This document shows, one piece after another, positions 1 to 6,431 of a DNA stretch of 8,091 bases. Numbering within the stretch: position 1 is the first letter of the stretch; each line of letters starts with the position of its first letter. The notes beneath the pieces are model-generated. The model made no database searches. It had not been told where the DNA came from and was given only the letters and a program-made list of their open reading frames with translations. The position numbers and the translations under genes were made by a program. Source of the stretch: Cyclobacteriaceae bacterium (GTDB lineage Bacteria; Bacteroidota; Bacteroidia; Cytophagales; Cyclobacteriaceae); assembly GCA_025363495.1 (NCBI GenBank), contig JANYDR010000089.1, positions 1 through 8,091 of the forward strand, given 5' to 3'.

Positions 1-87
1 TATTTGTCGGTTCCCGTGCACAGAAACGGCTTTGAACAGAATGATGTAATTTTGTGTTGATAAATTGTGGGAAAAATGAAGGAGTCA

Positions 88-180
88 CCAGTTACCGGAT
101 GCAAGTTTCCGGGTGTTTATGCGGAGGAGAAATTAGGACAATTAGCTGACACAACCGGCAACTGGCATCCGGTAACCGCC
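88..180. repeat. REP-like palindromic hairpin, copy A
   Basis: An imperfect inverted repeat lies just upstream of the desaturase gene. GTTACCGGATGC at 91-102 pairs exactly with GCATCCGGTAAC at 165-176. After single mismatches the pairing continues with AGTT and CCGG (109-112 with 155-158), leaving a loop of about 42 nt. The left arm shares the 15-mer CCAGTTACCGGATGC with a second copy at 2374-2388, and the right arm (154-176) matches 2409-2431 at 19 of 23 positions. Two intergenic copies of a folded sequence in about 2.3 kb suggest a dispersed family of the REP/MITE kind. No transposase or RAYT gene is visible here, so how it moves is unknown. Confidence 0.75.
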
Positions 181-222
181 AACATTAAATTTATTTGAGT
201 AATCATTGAACTGAATATTATT

Positions 223-1203
223 ATGACCGAAGCAGCCACCCCAGAAGTCCGGAGCAAACCAATCCTCTCGCAAGAAATTGCCTTTGGAATCGTTCACTTG
301 CTTCCACTGGGAGCGCTCTTTACGGGTGCTACTTTCTTTGATTGGATGGTGTGTCTATTCTTGTATGTTTCACGGATGTTCTGGATTACTGGCGGCTATC
401 ATCGCTACTTCGCACATAAGTCTTACAAAACATCGCGCTGGTTTCAATTTGTCATTGCATTCATGGCGCAAACTTCAGCGCAAAAAGGAGCGCTCTGGTG
501 GGCAGCACATCACCGTCATCATCATCGCTATAGTGATACGCCAAAAGATCCGCATTCAATGAAAGTGTATGGATTCTGGTATTCACATGTCGGTTGGATT
601 GTAGGTCCGGATTTTAAAGAGACCGACTACAAAGTGATTGGTGATTATGCGAAATACCCGGAATTGGTTTGGCTGAACAAGCATTATCTCGTAGCTCCTG
701 TGTCATTGGCAGTTTTTGTAACAGCATTAGGAGGAATTGTAAATGGAGGAAGTATTACAACAATGTTTACTTCAGCAGGTTTATCTACATTGTTCATTGG
801 ATTTTTTCTCAGCACTGTGATCTTATATCACGCCACCTTTTCGATCAATTCAATTATGCATTATTTTGGAAAGCCTCGTTATAAAACCGGCGATGAATCC
901 AAAAACAACTTATTACTTGCCTTGCTGACATTGGGAGAAGGCTGGCATAACAATCATCATTATTATGAAGTTGCTTCGCGCCAGGGTTTTTTCTGGTGGG
1001 AAATTGACATCTCATATTACATTCTTCGCGGACTTGCAGCCGTTGGTTTGATCTGGGATTTGAAAGAAGTGCCAAAGCATATTTTGCATTCAACGGATAA
1101 GCAGAACGCACAGGAGTTAAGAAAGCAGATGGAAAAAGATCGTCCTCCGATAGCCGGGGGTGAGGTTCAGAAACCATTGGAAGAAGATGTTGTTGATTAT
1201 TGA
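223..1203 (+). CDS. Fatty acid desaturase (acyl-CoA/acyl-lipid delta-9 type)
   Basis: This is a membrane di-iron desaturase of 326 residues that would put a double bond into saturated fatty acyl chains, adjusting membrane fluidity. The three histidine boxes of the family are all present: HRYFAH (H60-H65), HRHHH (H97-H101, followed by RYSDTPKDPHS) and HNNHH (242-246, in EGWHNNHH). A further conserved histidine lies in NSIMH (H213). Hydrophobic stretches at about 20-57, 155-173 and 185-205 fit the usual membrane-embedded hairpins. The length is normal for bacterial stand-alone desaturases, and no fused cytochrome b5 or ferredoxin domain is seen, so electrons must come from a separate carrier. 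The ATG start is the first in frame before conserved sequence. The charged C-terminal tail (about 285-326) is probably cytoplasmic. The gene stands alone, with repeat-containing spacers on both sides. The family is clear; substrate and regiospecificity are not determined by the sequence. Confidence 0.95.
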   Translation: MTEAATPEVRSKPILSQEIAFGIVHLLPLGALFTGATFFDWMVCLFLYVSRMFWITGGYHRYFAHKSYKTSRWFQFVIAFMAQTSAQKGALWWAAHHRHHHRYSDTPKDPHSMKVYGFWYSHVGWIVGPDFKETDYKVIGDYAKYPELVWLNKHYLVAPVSLAVFVTALGGIVNGGSITTMFTSAGLSTLFIGFFLSTVILYHATFSINSIMHYFGKPRYKTGDESKNNLLLALLTLGEGWHNNHHYYEVASRQGFFWWEIDISYYILRGLAAVGLIWDLKEVPKHILHSTDKQNAQELRKQMEKDRPPIAGGEVQKPLEEDVVDY

Positions 1204-1800
1204 GAATGTGCGGATGTGTTGACGAGTTCAAGTGTTCATGTTCGTTTGCACAGTCTTAAGACCTTGTAGTGGAAAACTATATCTCTAACTCACTAGAAAA
1301 AACTTTGCACGAATCAAGCCTTACGCTAGAGATAAAAAAACCTTTGCCACGGATGACACGGATTTTCACGGATGAACAGCTTCGCTATCATCCATATTAT
1401 TTTAATATTAGCCAGCAATTGAATTACCACGGATGCAGCAAGCTGCCGTTGCCTTAAAGAATAACTCCCTATGATTTCATATGTTTCTTTCTCGTACAGC
1501 ATTTATCGTTTTTGAACGTAAAAAACATTGTGAATAATTGCGACCCAAAATTTACAATTACTGTTTTCCAGATGAATGCATGCCGAATCGTTTTCATTTT
1601 GGCAAAACGACATTTTTTTGCCGGAGATTTTTACTGATGAACGTGGCGAAGCTGCGAATCCGTGGGTTTTATTTCAGTTTGGCTTTATTTTGTATTATCC
1701 GTGAAAATCCGTTGCATCCGTGGCAAAGTTTTCATTGTTAGATGCCATCCATAGCAAATTTTTTCCGTTGTTAAGTAGAATAATAAATTTAACTAACAAA
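1204..1800. other. 597-bp intergenic stretch without a credible gene
   Basis: No convincing coding sequence lies between the desaturase stop and the DUF1572 start. Two short open frames (62 and 67 codons) run through the CCACGGAT repeats and have no protein-like composition. The stretch holds the inverted-repeat element at 1342-1728. It also has a weak AT-rich hairpin, CGTTTT (1589-1594) with AAAACG (1604-1609), followed by a short T run, which could be a poor terminator. No RNA gene was recognised. Confidence 0.6.
1342..1728. repeat. MITE-like element with 32-bp inverted ends (CCACGGAT repeat)
   Basis: The segment 1342-1373 is the reverse complement of 1697-1728 at 30 of 32 positions; the only differences are an AC/CA swap in the middle. 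Both arms are made of spaced CACGGAT words (CCACGGAT, ACACGGAT, TTCACGGAT). A second nested pair is perfect over 9 bp: CAGCTTCGC at 1377-1385 with GCGAAGCTG at 1646-1654. Two more words lie inside, CCACGGAT at 1427-1434 and ATCCGTGG at 1658-1665. The interior codes for nothing recognisable. The layout resembles a non-autonomous inverted-repeat element or two opposed copies of a dispersed repeat. No target-site duplication is evident at its edges. Confidence 0.65.
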
Positions 1801-2370
1801 ATGTCTGCTTCCATAGAACAAAACTTCTTAGAGAGTTCCACTAAACTCTTCCGTTATTACAAAGCGCTTGGTGAAAAGGCAATTGCCCAATTAAAAGATG
1901 ACCAGGTACTACAAAAACCCAATGATGCAAGTAATAGCATTGCATTGATTGTTCATCATTTGAGCGGCAACATGCTTTCGCGTTTCACAGATTTTCTCAC
2001 ATCGGATGGCGAGAAGCCATGGCGCAACCGCGAAGCGGAATTTGATGAATCTTATCCCGACAAGAAATCAATGATGGAGGCATGGGACAAAGGATGGAAA
2101 TCCCTGTTCGATGCATTGGAAAGTCTCAAACCAGGGGATCTCTCAAAGCTCATTTATATCCGTAATGAAGGTCAGACCGTGATGGAAGCTATCCAACGTC
2201 AGTTGGCACACTATCCACATCATGTCGGACAAATACTTTATCAAGCGAAGATTTTGAAAGGTGATGAGTTCAAATCATTGTCCATTCCAAAAGGAACATC
2301 TTCTGATTTTAATAAAGACAAGTTTAGTCACGAGAAAGCGAGGAAGCATTTTACAGATGGCGTGAAATAA
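1801..2370 (+). CDS. DinB-like protein of the DUF1572 family
   Basis: This predicted soluble protein of 189 residues has the helical pattern of the DinB/YfiT-like metalloenzyme superfamily, DUF1572 branch. The expected metal-binding histidines are visible: VHHLSGNM (H52/H53) in the second helix and AHYPHHVGQI (H137 and H140/H141) in the last core helix, where the family has HxxxH. The motif PWRNRE at 73-78 and the acidic segment after it are also typical. Members are small proteins of unsettled function; some relatives act as thiol-dependent transferases, but nothing here shows the substrate. I start it at the ATG at 1801 because family-like sequence begins there (MSASIEQNF). An in-frame ATG at 1720 lies inside the inverted-repeat arm and would add 27 residues with no family resemblance. 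It is followed directly by the REP-like hairpin and then thioredoxin. Confidence 0.85.
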   Translation: MSASIEQNFLESSTKLFRYYKALGEKAIAQLKDDQVLQKPNDASNSIALIVHHLSGNMLSRFTDFLTSDGEKPWRNREAEFDESYPDKKSMMEAWDKGWKSLFDALESLKPGDLSKLIYIRNEGQTVMEAIQRQLAHYPHHVGQILYQAKILKGDEFKSLSIPKGTSSDFNKDKFSHEKARKHFTDGVK

Positions 2371-2371
2371 T

Positions 2372-2436
2372 TGCCAGTTACCGGATGCCAGATACCGGGG
2401 GTGAACCCACCGGCGACCGGTATCCGGTGACTGGCA
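2372..2436. repeat. REP-like palindromic hairpin, copy B
   Basis: An imperfect palindrome starts one base after the DUF1572 stop codon. TGCCAGTTACCGGATGCC at 2372-2389 pairs with 2419-2436 at 16 of 18 positions, and further CCGG pairing lies nearer the loop. It is related to copy A upstream of the desaturase but has a much shorter loop. Its place right behind a stop codon would let the transcript fold into a stable hairpin that could protect the 3' end or attenuate read-through into the thioredoxin gene. There is no T run, so it is not a standard intrinsic terminator. Confidence 0.75.
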
Positions 2437-2498
2437 TCTCCTTTCGAACCATACTCAAAGCACACTTGTTGTACATTCATACCACAACAACAACCACC

Positions 2499-2801
2499 AT
2501 GGCACACGGCACATTCGAACAGTTGATTTCCAGTGAAACAGCAACATTGGTGGATTTCTCCGCCGAATGGTGCGGCCCTTGCAAAATGATGGCACCCATT
2601 CTCGAAGACCTGAAATCAAAAACCGGCGACAAGGCAAGGATCATTAAAATCGATATTGATAAGAATCCTAAAGTAGCAGCAATGTATCAGGTGCAGAGTG
2701 TGCCGACACTTATACTATTTAAGAGCGGAAAATTATTGTGGAGACAGAGTGGAGTGGTGCAGAGTGAGTATTTGAAAAGAATAATTGAGCAGCACGGGTA
2801 G
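2499..2801 (+). CDS. Thioredoxin
   Basis: A 100-residue cytoplasmic thioredoxin that would reduce disulfides in target proteins and be recharged by thioredoxin reductase. The active site WCGPCK is at 24-29 (redox cysteines C25 and C28). The buried aspartate lies before it in LVDFSAEWC (D19), and the cis-proline loop is SVPTLILF (P69), followed by KSGK. The whole protein is one thioredoxin domain of normal, slightly short length. I chose the ATG at 2499 because it directly precedes the fold. Starting upstream at 2385 would add 38 residues translated from the REP-like palindrome and a poly-threonine stretch. No signal peptide is present. It converges on the decayed minus-strand restriction-modification genes and is probably unrelated to them. 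The family is certain; which of the organism's thioredoxins it is cannot be told. Confidence 0.93.
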   Translation: MAHGTFEQLISSETATLVDFSAEWCGPCKMMAPILEDLKSKTGDKARIIKIDIDKNPKVAAMYQVQSVPTLILFKSGKLLWRQSGVVQSEYLKRIIEQHG

Positions 2802-2836
2802 CAATTCCCACACACCTGGCTCGGTTACCCAATTAC

Positions 2837-2956
2837 TTAACCGCTGGTAGCGATCAATCGTAATTGCTTCGCGCAAACTTTGCCAGTAGAGTAGAGAAAA
2901 GGAACAAGCGGTAAAGAGCTTACGCCACAAATGGTGTCTTTAAACCCTTCCTTCAT
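2837..2956 (-). pseudogene. hsdS: Probable 5' stub of hsdS (type I specificity subunit)
   Basis: Immediately after hsdM, an ATG overlaps the hsdM stop in the arrangement ATGA (2953-2956), the usual translational coupling of adjacent genes. The frame starts MKEGFKDTICGV and stops after 39 codons. This start resembles the common opening of HsdS proteins (EGYK-T-x-G-x-IP followed by EDWEV), which is also the gene expected after hsdM. From about residue 13 on the resemblance is lost: there is no target recognition domain. The reading is that hsdS was deleted shortly after its start codon, leaving a scar joined to about 110 bp of sequence I cannot assign. The match is only about a dozen residues, so the identification rests mainly on position and coupling. 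Confidence 0.45.
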
Positions 2957-4498
2957 ACCCCAAGCTCGTTTAAATACTTCATCAACTTCTCATCAATCTC
3001 CTTTTCTTTTTCTTCTAATGCTATTATTCTACTTTTCACTCCGCTCAAATTGATCTCTTCTTCTGCATCACTTGTATCGATGTAACGAGAAATATTTAGG
3101 TTGTAATCGTTATCCGCGATTTCTTTAACTTCGACCACCCGCATGAACTTGTGGACTTCTTTCAATGCATCATAGGCATTCGCTATCTTCTCAATATGAT
3201 CCCCAAGTAGTTCATTCTGGTTCTTGCCTTCTTTGTACTCCTGACTCGCTTCAAGTATGATTACTTTATCCTTTAAGTGTTTGGGCTTGATCTTATTGAT
3301 GATCCAAATAGAAGCAGGGATACCGGTGTTATAAAACAATGCAGCCGGCAAACCGATAATACCTTCAATAAGGTCCGCCTTCAGCAATTTTTCACGAATA
3401 GCCCCTTCTTTCTGAATGAGTGCCGTGTGGTAAGATCACACCGGCCTTGCCATCCTGTTTTAATACCGCAATCATGTGTTGCAAAAATGCCAGATCGGCA
3501 TAGCCTCGTGGGGGAATTCCGTATTGGAAGCGCCCATGCTTATCAACGACAACCTTGCTATAGTTTGGGGCGATTTTTTTCTCCTTGCCGTCCCTATCAA
3601 GCTTTACTTCCTGAGTTGTTTCAGCTGGCGTCCACCATGCGTCCTGTGAGAAAGGAGGATTGGCAATCACACGGTCAAACATCATCAGCTCACCTTTTGG
3701 ATCTTTATGCTTGGGATCGGTAAGCGTGTCACCTTTCTCAATCTTGGGATCCATGAAGTTGTGAAGCATCAGGTTTATTTTGGCAATAGCCCAGGTGCCA
3801 AGGTTCTTTTCCTGTCCGTATAATGAAACATTGATATTGCTTCCAACTTTGCCGCCAGGCTGCTTGGCCACATAATGTGCAGCTTCAACCAGCATACCAC
3901 CGGAGCCACACGTTGGGTCGTACACTTTTTGCTTTGGCTGCGGTTTGATTAGCTGCACAATGAGCTTTACAACTCCATTTGGTGAATAGAATTCTCCGCC
4001 CTTCTTACCGGCATCGTCTGCAAATTGTTTAATAAGATATTCGTATGCGTCACCAAGAATATCGGGAGTATATAGATCGCCATTGCGGAGTGAGTGTTGA
4101 TTGAAATGTCGAAGTAATCTCTGCAACACTTCATCACTGAGTTTTTCTTTATCACCAAACTTGGTTGCAGTCATCACACCTTCCATGTTAAGGTCGGTGT
4201 TTGCGGCTTCCATTGCTGCAAAGCCTTTGTCCAGCGCTACGCCAATGTTTTCAGTAACTTTTTTCAGCTCGGCCCAGCGTGCTTCTTTGGGTACTTTGAA
4301 GTATGTCTCGTCTTCAGCCACATCGCGTGTAACGGCCATGATCAGCTCTACATCTTCTTCAAACACATCGTTCACACGTTTAAGAAACAACAATCCAAAT
4401 ATGTAGTTCTTAAAATCGGAGCTGCCTATGCTGCCACGAAGGATGTTAGCAGAATCCCATAGCCAGGATTCAAGGGTTTCGAGTTGTAGTTTAGCCAT
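2953..4498 (-). pseudogene. hsdM: Type I restriction-modification methyltransferase subunit, frameshifted
   Basis: This is the N6-adenine methyltransferase/modification subunit of a type I system, split into two frames. The first part (4498 down to about 3419) carries the N-terminal helical HsdM domain (LWDSANILRG, FGLLFLKRVND), GEFYSP (168-173), the SAM-binding motif DPTCGSGGML (194-203) and the catalytic NPPF (280-283), then YGIPPRGYADLAFLQ and GVILPHGT. After residue 360 the frame breaks and stops 8 codons later. HsdM sequence resumes in another frame from about 3417 (IQKEGAIREK, IGLPAALFYNTGIPA) and runs to a normal C-terminus (MKYLNELGV). Joined, it would be about 515 residues, the usual size. 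The second part has no ATG of its own; only a TTG at 3387 lies inside conserved sequence. The 5' end overlaps abiEii by 8 bp. Without its C-terminal third the protein should not assemble with HsdS. A sequencing error at one site is the main alternative. Confidence 0.88.
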
Positions 4499-5348
4499 TT
4501 TGATGCCCTATGTCTTCAATTCCTTTTTTTAGATTCAATAAAATGTCGATCGCGTACGTTAATTCAATTCCGTAACTACTTGCCCAATGTTTACCAATGC
4601 TCGATTTTTCAGCCTCAGTGCTATTTTCCTGAATAACGGCCATTACACGATCCTTTAATTTAGCTGATTTTTCCAAGATTGGAGAGATCCGTCTTCCCAT
4701 GATACGAGCAGCTATTAGCTTTTCATCAAATGGTTCCGAGTCAAGTAAGTCGATGTACTCCTCAAAAATTCTATCACCAACCACATCATAATAATGTTTT
4801 ACTATTCGATAGATATCCCCGAGGTCACTGACACGAATTTCCGGACGATCAGACCAGGCTATGAGCTTCAAAACTACCATACCATGAAGAGGTGGGACGT
4901 CTACTGTTAGAACATCATCCAGGAGAACTATAGATGGGTCAGCTAAAGTCTCTTTAAATCCAAGGACATTCATTGTAGTCTTTCTGTCTTCGAAGTTGAT
5001 AGTGTCGTTTTCTTCTATTTGACCAAATGGTAAAAGGTCAATCGCCGCGTTATATTCAGGATGGTAAAGTGTGAATGGAACTTTAGCTTGATTAAAACCT
5101 TTAGCTATTAGATCAAGCTTTATTTTTTCATAGTCTTGAAATGATGGTGTCATCACGGCAAAGTCGATATCTTTTGTACCTCTTGAAGGTTTGATTCCTT
5201 CCTTTAGAAGCTGAAGATCCGCAGCATTAACCCCAATCAAATAATATGGTGCGTTATTTAATTTCATGGCTTCATCAACCATCTTGAAGACGTCGATGAA
5301 GTGGGGAATTGCTAGATCTCTATAGGTTAGGTTCGATGTATCGCTCAT
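4491..5348 (-). CDS. AbiEii-like nucleotidyltransferase toxin
   Basis: This 285-residue protein of the DNA polymerase beta-like nucleotidyltransferase superfamily is most likely the toxin of a type IV (AbiE) toxin-antitoxin pair. The core shows LIGVNAADL (37-45) at the glycine motif, the metal-binding pair TKDIDF (D60 and D62), a third acidic residue in IDLLPFG (D104), and the later lysine/arginine segment VLKLIAWSDR (159-168) followed by DLGDI, as in AbiEii proteins. The glycine motif is GVN instead of the common GG(S/T), a minor departure. AbiEii toxins are thought to transfer nucleotides to tRNA or another RNA and cause growth arrest; the target here cannot be read from sequence. The start ATG overlaps the antitoxin gene by 29 bp and the end overlaps hsdM by 8 bp, so all three are probably translated from one message. 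A housekeeping or unrelated nucleotidyltransferase is less likely given the neighbour. Confidence 0.8.
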   Translation of the reverse strand: MSDTSNLTYRDLAIPHFIDVFKMVDEAMKLNNAPYYLIGVNAADLQLLKEGIKPSRGTKDIDFAVMTPSFQDYEKIKLDLIAKGFNQAKVPFTLYHPEYNAAIDLLPFGQIEENDTINFEDRKTTMNVLGFKETLADPSIVLLDDVLTVDVPPLHGMVVLKLIAWSDRPEIRVSDLGDIYRIVKHYYDVVGDRIFEEYIDLLDSEPFDEKLIAARIMGRRISPILEKSAKLKDRVMAVIQENSTEAEKSSIGKHWASSYGIELTYAIDILLNLKKGIEDIGHQNG

Positions 5349-6360
5349 AAATTATTTTGGCGGTTTCGATGCATCTTTTATCATTAGTATTCATCAGATC
5401 TGCATAAACCAAAATCGGCGGAGCAGCTTTTTCAACTTTCAAATGAGGCAGCATTTTTTTAATAGGAACGGTTTGTCTCCAGAATTTACGATACATCTTA
5501 ACTTCCCCGAGTTCGTCAGGAACAATGCGAAATTGTTCCATCAGATTTCTCTTTGGTTCGTTGGTATAAAGGGTAAGTATCTCGGGCCGTAGGTGATTTG
5601 TGAGAATGTCTCCGCCAGGCTCTTCCCCCCATACCGTTTCCAGAATATGGATGTCGAAGTCTTTCCAATTTTTATTAGCATTCATGCCCATAAAACGAAA
5701 ATTGCCCATATGGAGTGTTGGCTTTAGTTTTTCATTATAGGCAATGATCCATTTGTCGAGCAGATCTTTTTTATTAACTAGTATCAATTCATCTTTGGTC
5801 TTTCTGACTAAGAATCCGAGTTGTTCAAGACCAGTAATTACATTGTTCACATTCCCCAACGCCGTATTAGCGGCTTCCGCTAAGGCTCGGTAAGGTCTAT
5901 TGATAAATTTCGGCTCCATGAGGAAGAGGAATACTACCTGGAGTCCCGCTTTGGTGAAAGCACGGTTGGTTTTTTCTCTTGGTAGTTCAACGGGCTTATT
6001 TTGGTCAAGCCAGATGAATGTATCCTTTTTATTGATGAAAAGATTGCCATTTCCCTCCATGTGGGCGATGCCTTTTTCCCGAAGTTCCTGTTTGATACCA
6101 GGTAATATTCTGTTTGCTAGTAATAAGAAATTATCGAATGTGGCCGCTTGGTCCAGCACTCTATTCAGGTTATGATTTCTGAGTTCTCTCTTTACCTCGA
6201 GCAAGAAATTCAGGGTTTTGTTTCCCACTTTAATATTGATCTCACCGTCCAAATCCTTGATTTTCCCTGGTTTCCAGGTAGCCAATATTCCAGCAGTAGC
6301 CTTTAGGTTTTCTAAGGCCATGTTAATGGTTTCCCGCTCTATTTGTTCATTATTTCCCAT
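5320..6360 (-). CDS. AbiEi-family antitoxin / transcriptional regulator
   Basis: This 346-residue protein is the likely antitoxin and autorepressor of the AbiE pair. Its architecture is N-terminal alpha/beta domain, winged helix, C-terminal domain. The N-terminal part (about 15-118) has FLLEVKREL (52-60) and GIAHMEGNGNLFI (97-109), a layout that recalls nuclease-like PD-(D/E)xK folds and is seen in AbiEi_2-type proteins. A clear winged helix follows at about 135-190 (RALAEAANTALGNVNNVITG, LEQLGFLVRK). The C-terminus carries PPILVYADLMNTNDKR and ETAKIIYERYI, typical of the family. I take the ATG at 6360. A second ATG 13 codons later (MALENLKA) is possible and would leave a repeat half-site clear of the coding region. 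It overlaps the toxin gene by 29 bp, as coupled toxin-antitoxin genes do. Control is probably by its own product at the palindromes in 6344-6396. Family assignment is good; antitoxin function is inferred from the pairing. Confidence 0.8.
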   Translation of the reverse strand: MGNNEQIERETINMALENLKATAGILATWKPGKIKDLDGEINIKVGNKTLNFLLEVKRELRNHNLNRVLDQAATFDNFLLLANRILPGIKQELREKGIAHMEGNGNLFINKKDTFIWLDQNKPVELPREKTNRAFTKAGLQVVFLFLMEPKFINRPYRALAEAANTALGNVNNVITGLEQLGFLVRKTKDELILVNKKDLLDKWIIAYNEKLKPTLHMGNFRFMGMNANKNWKDFDIHILETVWGEEPGGDILTNHLRPEILTLYTNEPKRNLMEQFRIVPDELGEVKMYRKFWRQTVPIKKMLPHLKVEKAAPPILVYADLMNTNDKRCIETAKIIYERYIEPNL

Positions 6361-6398
6361 TGTTCATAAAACGTGAACATGCAAATATAGTGAACAAA
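6342..6398. promoter_or_regulatory. Nested palindromic operator, probable AbiEi binding site
   Basis: Four copies of one hexamer are arranged symmetrically: TGTTCA at 6344-6349 and 6361-6366, then TGAACA at 6374-6379 and 6391-6396. Start-to-start spacing is 17, 13 and 17 bp, so the outer and inner pairs share the same centre at 6370. The outer arms extend to 8 bp (TTTGTTCA with TGAACAAA). The array covers the -7 box and probable start of the minus-strand promoter and reaches into the first codons of the antitoxin gene. AbiEi proteins are known to repress their own promoters by binding inverted repeats, so this is the natural operator. Confidence 0.6.
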
Positions 6399-6412
6399 AC
6401 GCGGTAAGCAAA
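6382..6412 (-). promoter_or_regulatory. Bacteroidota-type promoter of the abiE operon
   Basis: Read on the minus strand, TTTG (6409-6412) is followed after 19 bases by TATATTTG (6382-6389). This matches the Bacteroidota sigma factor pattern of TTTG near -33 and TAnnTTTG near -7 with the expected spacing. Transcription would start about 6375 and leave a short leader before the antitoxin ATG at 6360. The -7 box lies between two TGAACA half-sites, so a bound repressor would block it. Confidence 0.65.
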
Positions 6413-6423
6413 CGGAAAAACCC

Positions 6424-6431
6424 TATATTTG
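6424..6431 (+). promoter_or_regulatory. Possible plus-strand -7 box
   Basis: TATATTTG on the plus strand matches the TAnnTTTG consensus and points toward the methyltransferase fragment and dGTPase. No TTTG is present 19-21 bp upstream. The box overlaps the TTG used as the start of the methyltransferase frame; if it is a real promoter, translation must begin further downstream. It may be chance in A+T-rich DNA. Confidence 0.25.

Noticed and set aside
47..54. TAATTTTG as a -7 box for the desaturase
   Set aside because: The consensus fits, but no TTTG lies about 19-21 bp upstream, and the REP-like hairpin sits between it and the gene.
1589..1618. AT-rich hairpin followed by T run as an intrinsic terminator
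   Set aside because: The stem is only 6 bp with little GC, it is nearly 400 bp past the desaturase stop, and it lies inside a repeat element.
88..1728. Repeats as a CRISPR array
   Set aside because: The repeats are palindromic or inverted, not regularly spaced direct repeats with unique spacers, and no cas gene is present.
1269..1741. Two short plus-strand frames in the intergenic region
   Set aside because: They translate the CCACGGAT repeats and AT-rich DNA and have no protein-like features.
1720..1800. Longer DUF1572 start at 1720
   Set aside because: The ATG lies in the right arm of the inverted repeat and the 27 added residues do not resemble the family.
2385..2498. Longer thioredoxin start giving a 38-residue N-terminal extension
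   Set aside because: The extension is translated from the REP-like palindrome and a threonine repeat, and it resembles no signal peptide; the ATG at 2499 directly precedes the thioredoxin fold.
2733..2930. Minus-strand 65-codon frame over the end of thioredoxin and the spacer
   Set aside because: It overlaps the real thioredoxin gene antisense and has no recognisable motif; the LYWQSLREA segment hinted at a transposase remnant but is too short to support.
2953..3387. Second half of hsdM as an independent gene
   Set aside because: It has only a TTG codon inside conserved HsdM sequence as a start, and HsdM similarity extends upstream of that codon in the same frame.
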